Positions 24,735-37,367 of a stretch of 64,000 nt of DNA are shown here, piece by piece. Position numbers and translations under genes: made by a program. Source of the stretch: Gerris lacustris (Eukaryota > Arthropoda > Insecta > Hemiptera > Gerridae); assembly GCA_951217055.1 (NCBI GenBank), contig OX578278.1, forward strand, positions 18,729,605-18,793,604, in the 5' to 3' direction. The notes under the pieces were generated by a model. It was not told the origin of the DNA, searched no databases, and saw only the letters and a list, made by a program, of their open reading frames with translations. Every line of letters begins with the position of its first letter. The first letter of the stretch is position 1.

Positions 24735-25310
24735 GCTTCCGAGCATACCGAAGGTCACGGAAGGTACGTGATCGTTCTGAAGAATGAAAATATTTTATGT
24801 GTCTGATTTCAAAAATTGCAAGACAGTAATCCGTTTTAGATATTAGGAAACATTTTTGGTTCCGTGTCTGTCTGTCGGTCTCTCGCTTTTTTGCGAACCA
24901 ACATATCTTAAAAACTACACGTTCGATTTTAATGAAATTTGTGTGGTAGGTCATAATTAGCTCATTGTTGGTCCCATATAAGTTCCAACCTTCTGCGCTC
25001 ATTTGATTCTTTTCCACATGCACACAAACATACATTTATTTATACTTAATTACACCTGCTTTGTATGAAACATTTATAATTCATCGAAAGTAACCCGCAG
25101 ATTGCCCCAGATTAATTTCAACCGTCTGCGCTCTTTAACATTTCCTAAATTGGTACTTTAAATTATGAAAACAATTAAAACAATTTTGACAGATTAAAAA
25201 AAACGGGGAAAACAATTAAACAAATTAGACAATAATGGCTTGTAAAAGCATAAAATCAATAAAGTACGTGATAGAATGCGAGGAAGCTATGCGCCACAGC
25301 AATTTAATTG
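24735..25310 (+). repeat. Family A, plus copy, nearly full length
   Basis: The copy runs from gcttccgagcataccgaagg through atttttggttccgtgtctgt, gaaccaacatatcttaaaaa, ttggtcccatataag, ttctgcgctcattt, aacaaacatacatttattta and tggcttgtaaaagcataaaa to gaggaagctatgcgccac. The 152-codon minus frame at 24577-25035 is an antisense frame of the repeat and not a gene. Confidence 0.75.
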
Positions 25311-26350
25311 CGCTCTCTATTCTACCAGTGTTCACTATTGGAGATGTTGAGAATTTCTTGCGAAACGTTGGTAACATTGTTGAAGTAGAGGTCTCCGCTG
25401 GGAGCCCTAGTACTCCTACCTTGATACTGTGTATATATGAAACAAGTTTGGGCTCAAAACGCGTTTTACTCTTGTTTAACATAGAATCTAATTAAAGGAA
25501 AAGTTTTCTTTCAGGTTACCCTAACTTTTTATCGTTTAATTTTATTTTCAGGTCTTGTTACAGTGGGCAAGGTTTTATAACTTCACGATCCTAATCAAAA
25601 GAAACATTTCATAACGTCTAAAATATTAATTTAAACCGAACCGAGCAATTTGAAAAGATACATTATAGCTACTACTTTTTCCCCCCGCCGTTGGAAATAC
25701 GATACAAAGTTTGTCGGCCATGTTAGATATTGTTTTGCGGCATTGTCTTGAGGTTTCAAGATTTTCATTTACTTTAGCCTTTCTCATATATCAAAACTGT
25801 TAGAGGGGGTTTTACGGAGGGGGGTCTGTATAGTGAACTTTATGTTATCAGATCTCTCGCTGGTTGTGCCGGAATGATCTTCTTACTTTTACTTAATAGC
25901 GAAAACTTTGCGGGCGATTAAACGCTCACAGAGAGACGCTCACCAGACCAGGCCCCGGCTCCTAAACGTAAACTTATCTCTGCTTTATTATCTCTGCTTT
26001 AATACTTAATTATTAAGTACGCTTATTGAGGGAGAGAGAAAAGGGGTAAAGCTGATTATAAAATACTTTAAAATATATTGTAAATGAGCTTGTCTCTTGT
26101 TTTGTTTAAATTCTCATATAATTTTTTTCTTTATCTTTTCCTTAATAAGCAGGAATAGATTAAAAATCAAGATAATATATAAAGTAAATAAAGAGATAAA
26201 GTAAATTAGGGATTTTACTTTGTTTGTGGACAGAAAGTAGGTATATTATTTGTTTTGTTAAAAATATTAGATATAAAACAACCCAATTACACTGCGCATG
26301 TCTAACCTACATTTTTTTAATTTTTACAACAATGTTCGGGATAATAAATA
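25311..26350. other. AT-rich stretch, nothing recognised
   Basis: A GC-richer patch at 25795-25970 shows no frame or repeat structure that I could recognise. Confidence 0.45.
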
Positions 26351-26879
26351 CAGGGCTTGTAGTGAGTCACTGAAAGTTATAAAAGTCACTTATTTTGACG
26401 AGAGTCACTTTTTTGTCACTTATTTTAAAAAAAGTCACTGAAAGTCACTTATTTGGGCTTACAAGGATAAAAAAAAAAAAAAAATGTCTGTAGTTTTTTA
26501 AATACAAAACATATATTTTAACTGTTTTTCAAAAGGGATTTTGTAAGCTCAAGAATTTTTTTAACTTTGAATTTTATATTAGGCCTACTCTGAACTGTTA
26601 TTAATGATAAAGTTTGTAACACTTGCACTAGATTCAGCTGGCGTGTGTTGTGTTTTATCGTCAATATTAAGATGGATGAAAAGAATATTTTATTCCGAAC
26701 TCCCTCCTGATTGTTATTACTTTTCCTCACAACCTATAGTAGGAAAAGTATTGTTTCACCAAAAACTTTTTTTTGAAACTTCAACGGAATTATCCGTTTT
26801 GGGTGTTTTTAAGACCTCCTGAGATGTTTTCAGCATGGCGTCTGTATGTATGTTATCAGTTATCACTGTAGTGCCCAAG

Positions 26880-27125
26880 GTATTTAACCCAGAGAGTTGA
26901 AACTTGGCCGAAAACCAGTCTTTACCTGTAGTGGTGCCACCCGGAAAATCAACTTTTTCCGCCATCTTAAACGCAGTTTGCTGAGTGAGCAAAAATTTAT
27001 AAAAATCGTAATATCAAAAATGGTCCTGATCGAGTTGAAATTTGGCACGAATGTACCTCTCTGCATGACAAACAAGCCCACCAAATTCCATTTTGATATT
27101 GGCCGCCATTTTGAAGTTATCAATA
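26880..27125 (+). repeat. Family C-like internal repeat
   Basis: Motifs gagttgaaatttggcacgaa and ggccgccattttgaa resemble blocks in family C and at 60.98-61.1 kb. The repeat lies inside the 1,268-bp element, so it was captured by it or inserted into it. Confidence 0.4.
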
Positions 27126-27343
27126 TTTGAATTATAAACTTTGACGGTTAATAATTCCGAAAGTATGAATACGTTTTTGACTTATAGCATATCGTTGGAA
27201 CCGGAAAAAATTAAGGAACTAATATAAAAAAAACCCGATGAAATTCCATTAATTAGTTTAAAAGTTACAAGCGAATATAATTATTTATTAGTGCGATAAT
27301 TTTGGTGACGTCAAAGTTTGTTTACATCTGTCAAAACACCGCC

Positions 27344-27347
<4 letters not shown>

Positions 27348-27397
<50 letters not shown>
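27348..27397. repeat. Poly-T run, 50 bp
   Basis: Uninterrupted T, probably the reverse of a retroposed poly(A) tail or a simple expansion, inside the 1,268-bp element. Confidence 0.95.
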
Positions 27398-27398
<1 letters not shown>

Positions 27399-27624
27399 TA
27401 GTTACGGTACACAAAATCAAATGAACAAAAAACTGTTCTAAAAATTTTATAATTGCATTTGTTTAACAGTGCTAAACAACAAAAAGTAACTAAAATAATT
27501 TATTTTTACTTCAAATTAAGTCACTTAAAATCACTTATCTGGGGAAAACAGGTCACTTATTTGAAAAAAATAGTCACTAAAGTCACTTAATTTTGAGGAA
27601 AATCTGCTACAAGCCCTGTAAATA

Positions 27625-29360
27625 TCATCAATTTTCTTAAGCGCATGCCCACTGTACATTTTTGTCACACTAGAATCACTAGAACACAACTCTCTGTGGA
27701 TTAATCTAGCTATATACTACTCTAGCAATAGCTATCTTTTACATAATTATCTTTGTTTACAACAAATTAATACATTTTTCTCTTTTTTAATACATTTTTA
27801 CATTTTATTGACTCCACTAAGTTAGTTACACTAAGTCTCCGTAGAAATAGCAATTTTTGTATTGTTAAAATATAGTTTATTATGTATATAATATATGAGG
27901 TGTGTAAAATGTTGCTTCATATTATTATTATTATTTTTTTTTTTTAAATTATTAATTTTTTGAAAATAGTTTCACTTGTGTGCGGGCCCATAAAGAACTC
28001 ATGTAGAATTGTTTTCTTATATCGGCCATATTTTTTTTCAATGTGGCTACCATTAAACAGTTATCGGGAAAAGGCTTACATATTCTTAATCTATCTGAAA
28101 ATATTTTTAGAATAATATTATGTTATATGACATATTATTAGCATGAACTTATTTATTAATGCACTTATTTCGGCCATGTTTGATGAAAAATGAATGTTAA
28201 AATAGTTGAACGAGCGTAGTAAGTTCTTCATTTCAGAGACTTAGGATTTTAAATGTGTAAGTGTATATGTAAAGAATGAAGGGGAAAAGCAGGGGGGGGG
28301 GGGGGAATTACCTAAATTAGACTTTAATGGATCGTAAAAGCACAACATCATTAAAGTTCGCGATAGGACGCGAGTAAGCTATGTGCCACACCAATTGGAA
28401 GAAAATTTTAATTAATTCCCAATTAATTAAAAGTTTTATTTATGTATTAAATTGAATTTATTTGTTCATTATTCTAATAATAATTATTTTGTTTCATTAT
28501 AAATTACAATTACAATAGCTTAATACTAATTATTGATTACTGGCCGCAGAAGCTGAGCTTGAACGCGGCTAAGTTATCTCAAGACTGGCAGTTTAGATTA
28601 ATTTAGTGACTTGATTAATTTACATAATTAAGATAAACATTAAATTAATTATTTATTACTATAATTAATAACTAAGAATGTCAACTAAATTATTTTTTCA
28701 ATTAATTATGAATTAAATAAATAATTTTGTTATTACTATTATTAATTTGTGTTACTTATTTACTATATTTCATTTAATTTTTCTATCTTACTATTATTAT
28801 TAAAAATCAGGGACCGAGCGCCTATAGCGCTCGAAAGGAAAAGCAAAGCAACCTTAACAACCAACCCCCTTTGATTATGGGCTCATTTTTCTTCTACCAC
28901 CGTCTCCTGCACGGGAGCATATCGATGGCACGGTTTAGATTCGGTTTTGGCGAGTTTTGTACACAGATTTATCCTTTTATGTATTAAAGATAATATATTC
29001 TTTATTATTAGTGTTTATTTATTCATTATTATTATTGTTGTTTTATTTTTATTTATTGAAGATGAGAGCTAATGTAAAACTTCCCTTTTATATTTTTCAT
29101 AATTATTAAGCTCTCTTGTTCGTTTGAGTAAACAGTTTAATATCTTTGGAGCAACTGAGCTATCGTGGTTTTTATATAAGAATAATGTGGTTTGTCGGTT
29201 TTTTTTTTGTTTTTTTTATTTGTTAGTCTGTTTTGGTTCATGCATCATATGGGAGGTTAGTGATTTGTTTATCAATGCAAATTGTAGTACCTAATACATT
29301 TTATAATAATTAGAAACCTTATATATAATTAAGAAAGTGTAAACAAAGAAAATTATCGGA
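27625..29360. other. AT-rich stretch with a family A end fragment
   Basis: Contains the family A fragment at 28322-28396, a G-run at 28291-28305 and a 6-bp GAGCGC/GCGCTC hairpin near 28815-28831. No genes were recognised. Confidence 0.45.
28322..28396 (+). repeat. Family A, 3' end fragment
   Basis: The sequence reads ggatcgtaaaagcacaacat and then gacgcgagtaagctatgtgc and cacaccaattgg, the right end of family A. The rest of the element is absent. Confidence 0.6.
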
Positions 29361-29366
29361 TGAGTT

Positions 29367-29624
29367 GTTCAGTAGGATATGGAGGGGGGGGGGGATTCCC
29401 AGGGAATAATGCCCTAGGATATTAGTGATTGCTGTTCAGTAGGATATGGAGGGGGGGATTCCCAAGCACTAATGCAATAGGATATTAGCGATTGCTGTTC
29501 GGTTGGATATGGGGGAGGGGGATTCCCAGACAATAATGCCATAGGATATTAGTGATTGCTGTTCAGTAGGATATGGGGGGGGGGATTCCCAAGCAATAAT
29601 GCCATATAAGATATTAGTGATTGC
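29367..29624. repeat. Minisatellite, four units of 63-67 bp
   Basis: Units start with gttcagtaggatatgg at 29367, 29434, 29497 (variant) and 29561. Each contains a G-run followed by attccca, an aataatgcc motif and gatattagtgattgc. Unit length varies mainly because the G-run length varies. Confidence 0.9.
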
Positions 29625-32390
29625 ACTAAGTCACAATAAATTTGCTTTAATGTAATGTTACATAATTTATTACTCTTAATATCTTAAAATAATATAAACA
29701 GTTTCTAATTGACTTTATAAGTGAGTTAAAATATTTCCATTTCAGTCTTTCGTCTATAGTAAAGCCAAGATATTTTATGGTTATAAAGAAAGCTGCATTT
29801 TTTGTGATTAGGTTAAGAGTAAATTTTCAATTATGAATTGAAATGTTTGATAAGTTACTTGGTTGTCCGGATTATGTTGGTGAATTTAATATTAAGTTAG
29901 TATTGCTTGAATGACGCAATGACCAATTTTTTTTTTTCTTTATTTAATTTCATTTTAGTCCATCAAAAAGTTTTTTAAAGAGGGGCACGTATACGCTGTG
30001 TATTCAAACATATGCTGTGGAGTAATTTTTTTTTTAAAGGGAATGACACATTTTCATGTTTAATTCGTGTTTGAATAAAGTGAACGTTAAATCAGGCGGA
30101 TTTAAGCTTTAGGAAATTAGGGTAAAATTTCTTGGGAAGGAAGTTGGGAAACTCAGCCCACTGGTTAGCTACGTTGACAGCGTTAATATTTCAACAGAAG
30201 AATTAAAATTAACCTTAAGCAAGGTTCTGCCCCTCACCATTCCAGTTTCTTCACCTAAGGGAATCGCAGCCTGGAATTACCTCAGATTTCTACCTCTATA
30301 ATTTCCCTCCAAATCTAATTACCTCGCTCTTCTTGAACGGGACCTTTTAAAACAAGGAAGGGATAAGGAATATTTAGTTAATTCTTACCTGCTTCTACCT
30401 TAGTCCAGAATCTACTCTTATAAATCTTTTCGATGTAGCCAAACTTTATATTGCATTATGTCATTCCTCTTTTGTACCTTGGCAGGATTCGTATCCTTCC
30501 TTATACCCTTTGTTTTTACTCCTTCTCGGAATTCCGGTTTTTCAAAAAGCAAAAGATAAAATTTAATACTTTCTGAGAAACTAGAGGTGAAATATGATTT
30601 TTTTCCCCCCAGAGATTTTGATTCTTATTTTAAATAAAGTAAAATCACGAATGAAAATAGTGAAATTTAATTATTAGAAAACAAACAGTTTGAATTTCAG
30701 CTTCTTCTTTGAAGATTTATTTATTTTTCAAATCTCAAAATTCTTTAGTTTGTTTATAAATTTCTATGTTAAGAGAAGAAAAGATATTTAAATTAAGAAA
30801 CATACTTCATTATTTGTTTCATACTAAATATTGTTTAAAGAATTGTGTTCTGTTTTTAGGGGCAATATATTTTTCTTATCACTGAACAAAACTTTGATTT
30901 TAGTTAACGCTATCAGCCAACTATAACTTTGTTACAGTCCCAGCTAGATGGCTTATGGAATTTGGATAAATGAACTTAGCTTTTGTTTCATTATCGTAGC
31001 TTTTCTTCAAATTTACGATTTAACGCATACAGCAAATTATATTTTTTTAATAAATAAATTATAATAAATAAAGCAATAGTACAGAACCAGGTATGCTTTT
31101 AAGATATTAAGATTTGATATCCCCTCTATTTCGAATATGTAAGTATACTTTATACTTCCCATTGAAAGTATTGCAAACCTGCCCATTTTGTAGTATTCTG
31201 ATATACCTTTGTTAGTGTTGCCGTTTTTGTGTCATGCATAGTCAGTTTTTCATAAAATAAAACATATACACGCTAGAAATTTGCTACTATTTTGGTTTTG
31301 TTTTGATTGATTACCATGAAGAGCTGTCATTTATACAATATCAAATATTAGAACCAGATTGTACTGACTTCGGCAATACTCGGGAGTTCTAATTTTAAAT
31401 GAAGCTAAGTTCCCGAGTGCTATGAAAGCTTGGTCGAAAGAGCCGTTTAGCCAACCAGAGAGCCCAAATTATTATTATTAATAATAATTTATTTATGGAA
31501 AAACTTAATTAATACGTTTTATTAGTATATTATCAAATTACAAAAGCAAAATGCTTTAATCATTACAGATTAGTATAAAACCTTTTAATCGGTTATCAAT
31601 TCACTGATTAATATTTGGTAGAACAAAAACAATTTGATAGAGTGATGATGACACAAGCTAACGAAACACAAGCTACTGATGATGTTCAGTCAACCCAGAT
31701 CATTAGACCATGAACAATTTACCAACTTGACTTAACTTTTACAGAGAATTTAGAAATATGATTGAATATTGAAAAGTGTGGCTGAGAGAGAAGGGTTGGA
31801 CTTGTTGAACTGCTCTGGGTTGACATCTATCTCAGCACAAACTTAGTAAGGTCTGGCAAACTAGTGGCATAAAATAACGAGGCCACGTCGGCTCAACAAA
31901 CTTCGTTACGCTCCCAAGAGCTAAAATCTAATCACTCCTAGCATCCAACTTTCCATACGACAATAAGCTAACTTTTATGAAAGCATTCAACTTACCTAAC
32001 TACCCTTCCTTGAAATTGTCCGTTCTATTAAGAATAGTCTATTTATATTGTGATCTTTTGAACTATAGATCAAACTTCGTCCTTTTGACGGTATGTTATC
32101 CAAGAAAGTGAAAACCTAGTCGACCGTGTATCTTGATATAAATATCTTAACAACCGATGAGGAGGAGTCAATGACTGGCTCCAAAGAAGTCCTTTCTTCT
32201 TCTTTTTTTCTTTTTTTTAACAAGTTATTTATTGGCATAAGTAACAAAATATTTTTGTGTATACCGGAGCCATAATGTTATTTTGAGTGGGGAAGTTTGT
32301 GCCTTTCTTTCATAATTTTTTGATATTTTGTAAAGGATTGGAGCTTTTTAATTACATTTTTGGAAGGGTATACTAGACAATTTCGGAGTA
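29625..32390. other. AT-rich stretch, nothing recognised
   Basis: Frames and repeats were looked for. Only an inverted pair ctcggga/tcccgag near 31380-31417 stands out. No coding content is supported. Confidence 0.45.
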
Positions 32391-32391
32391 A

Positions 32392-32745
<354 letters not shown>

Positions 32746-32796
<51 letters not shown>
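32746..32796. repeat. (TA)n microsatellite
   Basis: About 25 TA units, followed by a short T-run. Confidence 0.95.
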
Positions 32797-32799
<3 letters not shown>

Positions 32800-32879
32800 T
32801 TTTTTTTTTTTAAATGGGAATTTTGATTGGACTTTTGTTAGGATAATTTTCAGATGCTTAAATGGGTATCATAGGCAGT

Positions 32880-33243
32880 CTGTGGAGTGACTTAATGGGG
32901 GACCAACCTTGCACGATCAACTTGGTTGTCAACAAGGTAACAACATTTAACTCAGACATTAATTTTGTACAAACTTGTGTACCTAATATACAGTTTGTTT
33001 AAGTTTGATGTGGGAGGGTTTGGGGTTTAAATAAGTGAAGAATTGTTATACCTCGTTATTATCATGAATTATTTGAAAAAGAGGCTCGTCCCACATTATT
33101 TTTTTTTTTTATTTCACTCTAACCTGTGGACCAACATAAAATTTCAACCACCAACCTATTCATATAAGATAAACCTTGACTTCAACATGACGTATTCACA
33201 ACTTAGTTGACAACCAAGTTGATCGTCTAAAGTGGCCTGTACA
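32880..33243. mobile_element. MITE with long imperfect TIRs
   Basis: The left arm has cgatcaacttggttgtcaac (about 32917) and the right arm gttgacaaccaagttgatcg (about 33207), a perfect inverted match of 20 bases, with weaker similarity outward. The body is about 360 bp without frames. A piece of the same element (cccccaacctattgacat, gataaacattgacttca) recurs at 34955-35008. The superfamily is not assigned because the outer ends and target duplication are unclear. Confidence 0.6.
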
Positions 33244-33261
33244 AAAAAAGGTTTTCAAAAC

Positions 33262-34146
33262 CAAAATCGCACTTGATCAAATCGTAATTGTCCTCGAAAT
33301 TTAATCTGGTAGTACCGAGTAATTGATTAAATCGCACTTGTCCTCAAAATTTATTTGGTGTTAATATCGTCTGGTACCGAGTAATTTATTAAATCGCACT
33401 TGTCCTAAAAATTTATTTGGTGTTAATATCGTCTAGTACCGAGTAATTGATTAAATCGCACTTGTCCTCAAAATTTATTTGGTGTTAATATCGTCTAGTA
33501 CCGAGTAATTTATTAAATCGCACTTGTCCTAAAAATTTATTTGGTGTTAATATCGTCTAGTACCGAGTAATTGATTAAATCGCACTTGTCCTCAAAATTT
33601 ATTTGGTGGTAATATCGTCTGGTACCGAGTAATTTATTAAATCGCACTTGTCCTAAAAATTTAATTGGTGTTAATATCGTCTAGTACCGAGTAATTGATT
33701 AAATCGCACTTGTCCTCGAAATTTAATAGGAGTTAATCGTGTAGTACCTACCGAGTAATTGATTAAATCGCTCTTGTCCTCAAAATTTATTTGGTGTTAA
33801 TATCGTCTAGTACCGAGTAATTGATTAAATCGCACTTGTCCTCAAAATTTATTTGGTGTTAATATTGTCTGGTACCGAGTAATTTATTAAATCGCACTTG
33901 TCCTAAAAATTTAATTGGTGTTAATATCGTCTAGTACCGAGTAATTGATTAAATCGCACTTGTCCTCGAAATTTAATAGGAGTTAATCGTGTAGTACCTA
34001 CCGAGTAATTGATTAAATCGCTCTTGTCCTCAAAATTTAATTGGTGTTAATATCGTCTACTACCGAGTAATTGATTAAATCACACTTGTCCTCTAAATTT
34101 AATTGGTGTTAATATCATCTAGTACCGAGTAATTGATTAAATCACT
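33262..34146 (+). repeat. 62-bp satellite array, about 14 units
   Basis: The motif accgagtaatt starts at 33314, 33376, 33438, 33500, 33562, 33624, 33686, 33750, 33812, 33874, 33936, 34000, 34062 and 34124. Spacing is 62 bp except two 64-bp steps. Units alternate between two variants (gtaattgatt / gtaatttatt, ctcaaaattt / ctaaaaattt). The four-unit block beginning at 33624 is repeated at 33874, giving a 250-bp higher-order repeat. There is no coding potential. Confidence 0.95.
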
Positions 34147-34254
34147 TTCGCTGTAGTTATTTGGACTATTCAGAATTCAGACTGACTAATCCAAAATATT
34201 GATAGCTTCCAGCTTATTAATAATCCACGAAGATACATTACTTTCTTTACTAGG

Positions 34255-34410
34255 GCATTTACACATTCGCACGAATATGGTGAGTCAAAAAGTATGGCGA
34301 GTGGCGAGGCAAATGTGTAGTCGGTTCATTCATCATTCAATTGGACGAATCTATAAATGCCACTCACAAATGTCGGTGAGTGGCAAGGTGTATCATGACC
34401 GCGAATGAGT
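34255..34410 (+). repeat. GC-richer dispersed repeat (copy 2)
   Basis: The motifs gcatttacacattcgcacga and atggcgagtggcgagg match the block at 0.79-0.98 kb. It follows the satellite array and precedes the hammerhead unit. Confidence 0.4.
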
Positions 34411-34485
34411 CAACATTATACAGGGTGTCTAAAGTTGTCGAAATTCTAGGACCCTATTCAGGAGGTTAAAACTGAACTTTTGTGT

Positions 34486-34492
<7 letters not shown>

Positions 34493-34529
<37 letters not shown>
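34493..34529. repeat. (TA)n microsatellite
   Basis: Eighteen or so AT dinucleotides directly abutting the first copy of the hammerhead-unit repeat. Confidence 0.95.
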
Positions 34530-34532
<3 letters not shown>

Positions 34533-34939
34533 ATCTTTGTGCGACGTATTGTCTAATGTTGGAACAGTTCCTATGTGTCACGCTTGCGTGGCACATCCCT
34601 TGGTGTCTCTCACTACACAAATTGTGTACCTTATTGCAGTGTGCAAAAACACGGTATTACATTGCTGATTTGTTTTGCCAGCCAAGCAAGAATGGCGGTG
34701 TGAGAGCACGCTCGTCTCTGATAAGCCCTATACCTGATCTTCTTGAGTTGGTATAGGTCCAGAATTGGGTGAGCATCGTCGGGCCCCTGATGAGTCGGAC
34801 GCGACGAAACGATGCAGGCAGGACATGGCGTAATGCCGAGCCAACATCTTTGTGACGTATTGTCTAATGTTGGAACAGTTCCTATGTGTCACGCTTGCGT
34901 GGCACATCCCTTGGTGTCTCTCACTACACAAATTGTGTA
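34530..34939 (+). mobile_element. Retrozyme-like unit, 1.3 tandem copies
   Basis: A 97-99-bp segment (34530-34628) is repeated directly at 34843-34939 with only a 2-base difference. The offset is 313 bp, so the locus holds one full unit of about 313 bp plus the first third of another. The unique part contains a hammerhead ribozyme core (34773-34815). Both repeats contain gtgtcacgcttgcgtggcac, an 8-bp stem with a CUUG loop. Tandem units of a few hundred bases, each with a hammerhead and no protein, are the hallmark of retrozymes, which spread through self-cleaved circular RNA. No frame is meaningful. The left copy is bounded by a TA tract, and the right copy is cut off by MITE-like sequence. 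Confidence 0.6.
34773..34815 (+). ncRNA. Hammerhead ribozyme-like core
   Basis: All conserved core elements are present in order. Stem III 5' strand GCATCGT (34773-34779) precedes the cleavage-site C (34780). Then come CTGATGA (34787-34793), stem II GTCG/CGAC (34794-34797 with 34802-34805, loop GACG), GAAA (34806-34809) and the stem III 3' strand ACGATGC (34809-34815). Stem III is a perfect 7 bp and stem II a perfect 4 bp. Stem I is only GGGCCC (34781-34786), with no room for a normal hairpin loop, so a monomer may cleave poorly. Pairing between two copies through this palindrome is possible. Open ends lie in stem III (type III order). A chance match of core and both stems seems unlikely. Confidence 0.7.
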
Positions 34940-34954
34940 TATAATATATACATA

Positions 34955-35443
<489 letters not shown>

Positions 35444-36212
35444 GTTAGTTCTCATCCTTACTATCACTTCTAGGTCCTTTGGGTATTTACAGTATATATG
35501 TACTAGGTCGGTCTGATTTATAATATATATTTATATATAACATATCCAGATGAGAGGACTTATAGCCAAACGTTAGTATTCTTATTTCTAAATATACAAT
35601 TTATTTTACTTACTTAATCCTTTTTGTCTTCTATTATTTATATTATTGAATCTTCTTACTTATCTCTTCTTATACTTCTTAAAAATAACCATGCTTCTTT
35701 TTCTTCAGATCTTTTTAAATCTGTACTTTTAAATCCTTGTATCTTTTTTTTTCTTGTCGTTATAATCCTGTGGTTTCTCAAAACAATTCCGGAATTTCTT
35801 TCTTCTTCTTTTTTGTCATTCTTTTTTCTATAGGAGTTTTTCTCCTTTTTTTCTCTTCAGGATCAAAATAAAGGATAGAATAGAAGAAAAATAAATAAAA
35901 AGACGAAAGGGGAGATAAACTAAGGATTTCTTTGGGGGAAGATTCCTTCTCATCAAAGCCTGTCTTTTTCCTCTACTCTTCCCTCTCCCCCTTCTCTTAT
36001 TCCTAAGGATTATTCTTCTATTCAAATACAAAACCAAAAGGAATACAGACGGAAAAATGGAAAGGGGTACACAAGAAATAGCATAAAAGGGAGGAGGGGA
36101 TTTTGCTTAAGCCTACTACAAGAGAGGAACAAAAACGAAAAATGTACGCTCACCAACTTCTTCCATTCTCGTAGCAAGAACTTCCACTGTTTTCTCGTAG
36201 TATATGTATATA

Positions 36213-36305
<93 letters not shown>

Positions 36306-36940
36306 GTTGAAATATTCTTCAATTCAAGAAAACTCATCAAAGACTCCCTTTATTTGACTTTTTGTCAGTTTTTTTCTATGAAATTTTCCTATCTTTTAAG
36401 ATTTTTGTTTTTTTCATGCTAGTCCAAGCCTTCGTTGTTTTTTGGGGGGATATAGAGATGAATGTATGAAGAAATATGAAAAGGAAACATGGAAGAGAGA
36501 AAAAATTAAAATATCTTTTTATCTTCTCAAATGAAATGAAAAAAAACTCACTCGTGTTTATTTGTATGCGTGTAATATATGTGTGTATGTGTAAAATGAA
36601 ATTTAGACGCATTCCTTCTTCTTGAATTTAATCTTATTTAGAGTTTGTTTCTAATGTTTTTTTTTTTTTTTTTTTTTTTTTCTTTTAGAACAATGGGTTA
36701 AAAATAAAATTTGAAATCATCTGGGATTTAAGTCCATCAGAAATTAATTTTAAACATCTTTTTAATTAAAAACGATGTAATTTTTTATTTATTACTATTT
36801 TTATCTGAGATAATATTACAATGGTGTTATGTTTAGGTAGAGATGTGCGAAATTTATTTTTAATTTTTCGCATTATATGTATATATATTTTGTAAAGAAT
36901 CATCTTTATAAAAAAAATAATAAAAATATATAGTTAGAGT
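35444..36940. other. AT- and pyrimidine-rich DNA
   Basis: The stretch is dominated by T/C-rich and A/G-rich tracts. The frame at 36204-36422 is mostly the translation of the TA tract (Ile-Tyr repeats). No gene is recognised. A poly-T run lies at 36657-36681. Confidence 0.45.
36219..36302. repeat. (TA)n microsatellite
   Basis: About 41 uninterrupted TA dinucleotides. Confidence 0.95.
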
Positions 36941-36942
36941 TT

Positions 36943-37102
36943 GGAGTGGTTTCACACTGGATAACGTTTCCGCGTGTGAAAGTTCTCATTGGGTGCTATT
37001 TTTGTCGGTCTTCGGTGTCATATAAAAACGTCGCCGACACATACAAAACTAGCTGTCGAGCGCGACGGCGATGAACGTCGCCCAGTGTAAAACTGACCTT
37101 CA
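36943..37102. mobile_element. Short MITE with inverted ends
   Basis: Left end agtggtttcacactgg and right end cccagtgtaaaactgacc are inverted copies with a few mismatches. The interior is CpG-rich (gtcgccgacac, gcgacggcgatgaacgtcg) and codes for nothing. About 160 bp. Target duplication not resolved. Confidence 0.55.
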
Positions 37103-37367
37103 GACAAAAATCCTAAGGAAAATTGATGGATACCGATTTTTAAACATTTTATCTATTGTTGTTGTTATAATTAATTTATTATACATATTATATTAGTGTA
37201 AAAGCTTAAGATACGCAGATTAGTCTATAATTACCTAAAATTAGTGTATTGATACAGATGAAGTTTAAATTATCTTATAGTCAAGTTGAAATAATCAAAT
37301 TCTTAGTGAATTTATAGCAGGGAATTGGCACTGTGGGGCTTGAAATATAGACAGCTTGGTTTTATTA

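Larger units (their letters stand above)
26351..27618. mobile_element. 1,268-bp element with perfect 12-bp TIRs
   Basis: The left end CAGGGCTTGTAG and right end CTACAAGCCCTG are exact inverted repeats. Subterminal DNA on both sides is packed with gtcactta / aagtcact motifs, a common layout of transposase-binding sites. TAAATA occurs immediately outside both ends (26345-26350 and 27619-27624), a possible 6-bp target duplication. The CAGGG start suggests a hAT-like superfamily, although the clear duplication is 6 and not 8 bp. Internal frames (26604-26822 plus and minus overlaps) show no transposase, so the copy is non-autonomous. Confidence 0.7.

Noticed and set aside
24577..25035. 152-codon minus-strand frame
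   Set aside because: Antisense frame of family A. Similar frames appear in other family A copies, so it reflects the repeat and not a gene.
33262..34146. CRISPR-like array
   Set aside because: Units are contiguous repeats without variable spacers, and the DNA is eukaryotic; it is a satellite.
36204..36422. 72-codon frame rich in Ile-Tyr
   Set aside because: It is the translation of a (TA)n microsatellite.
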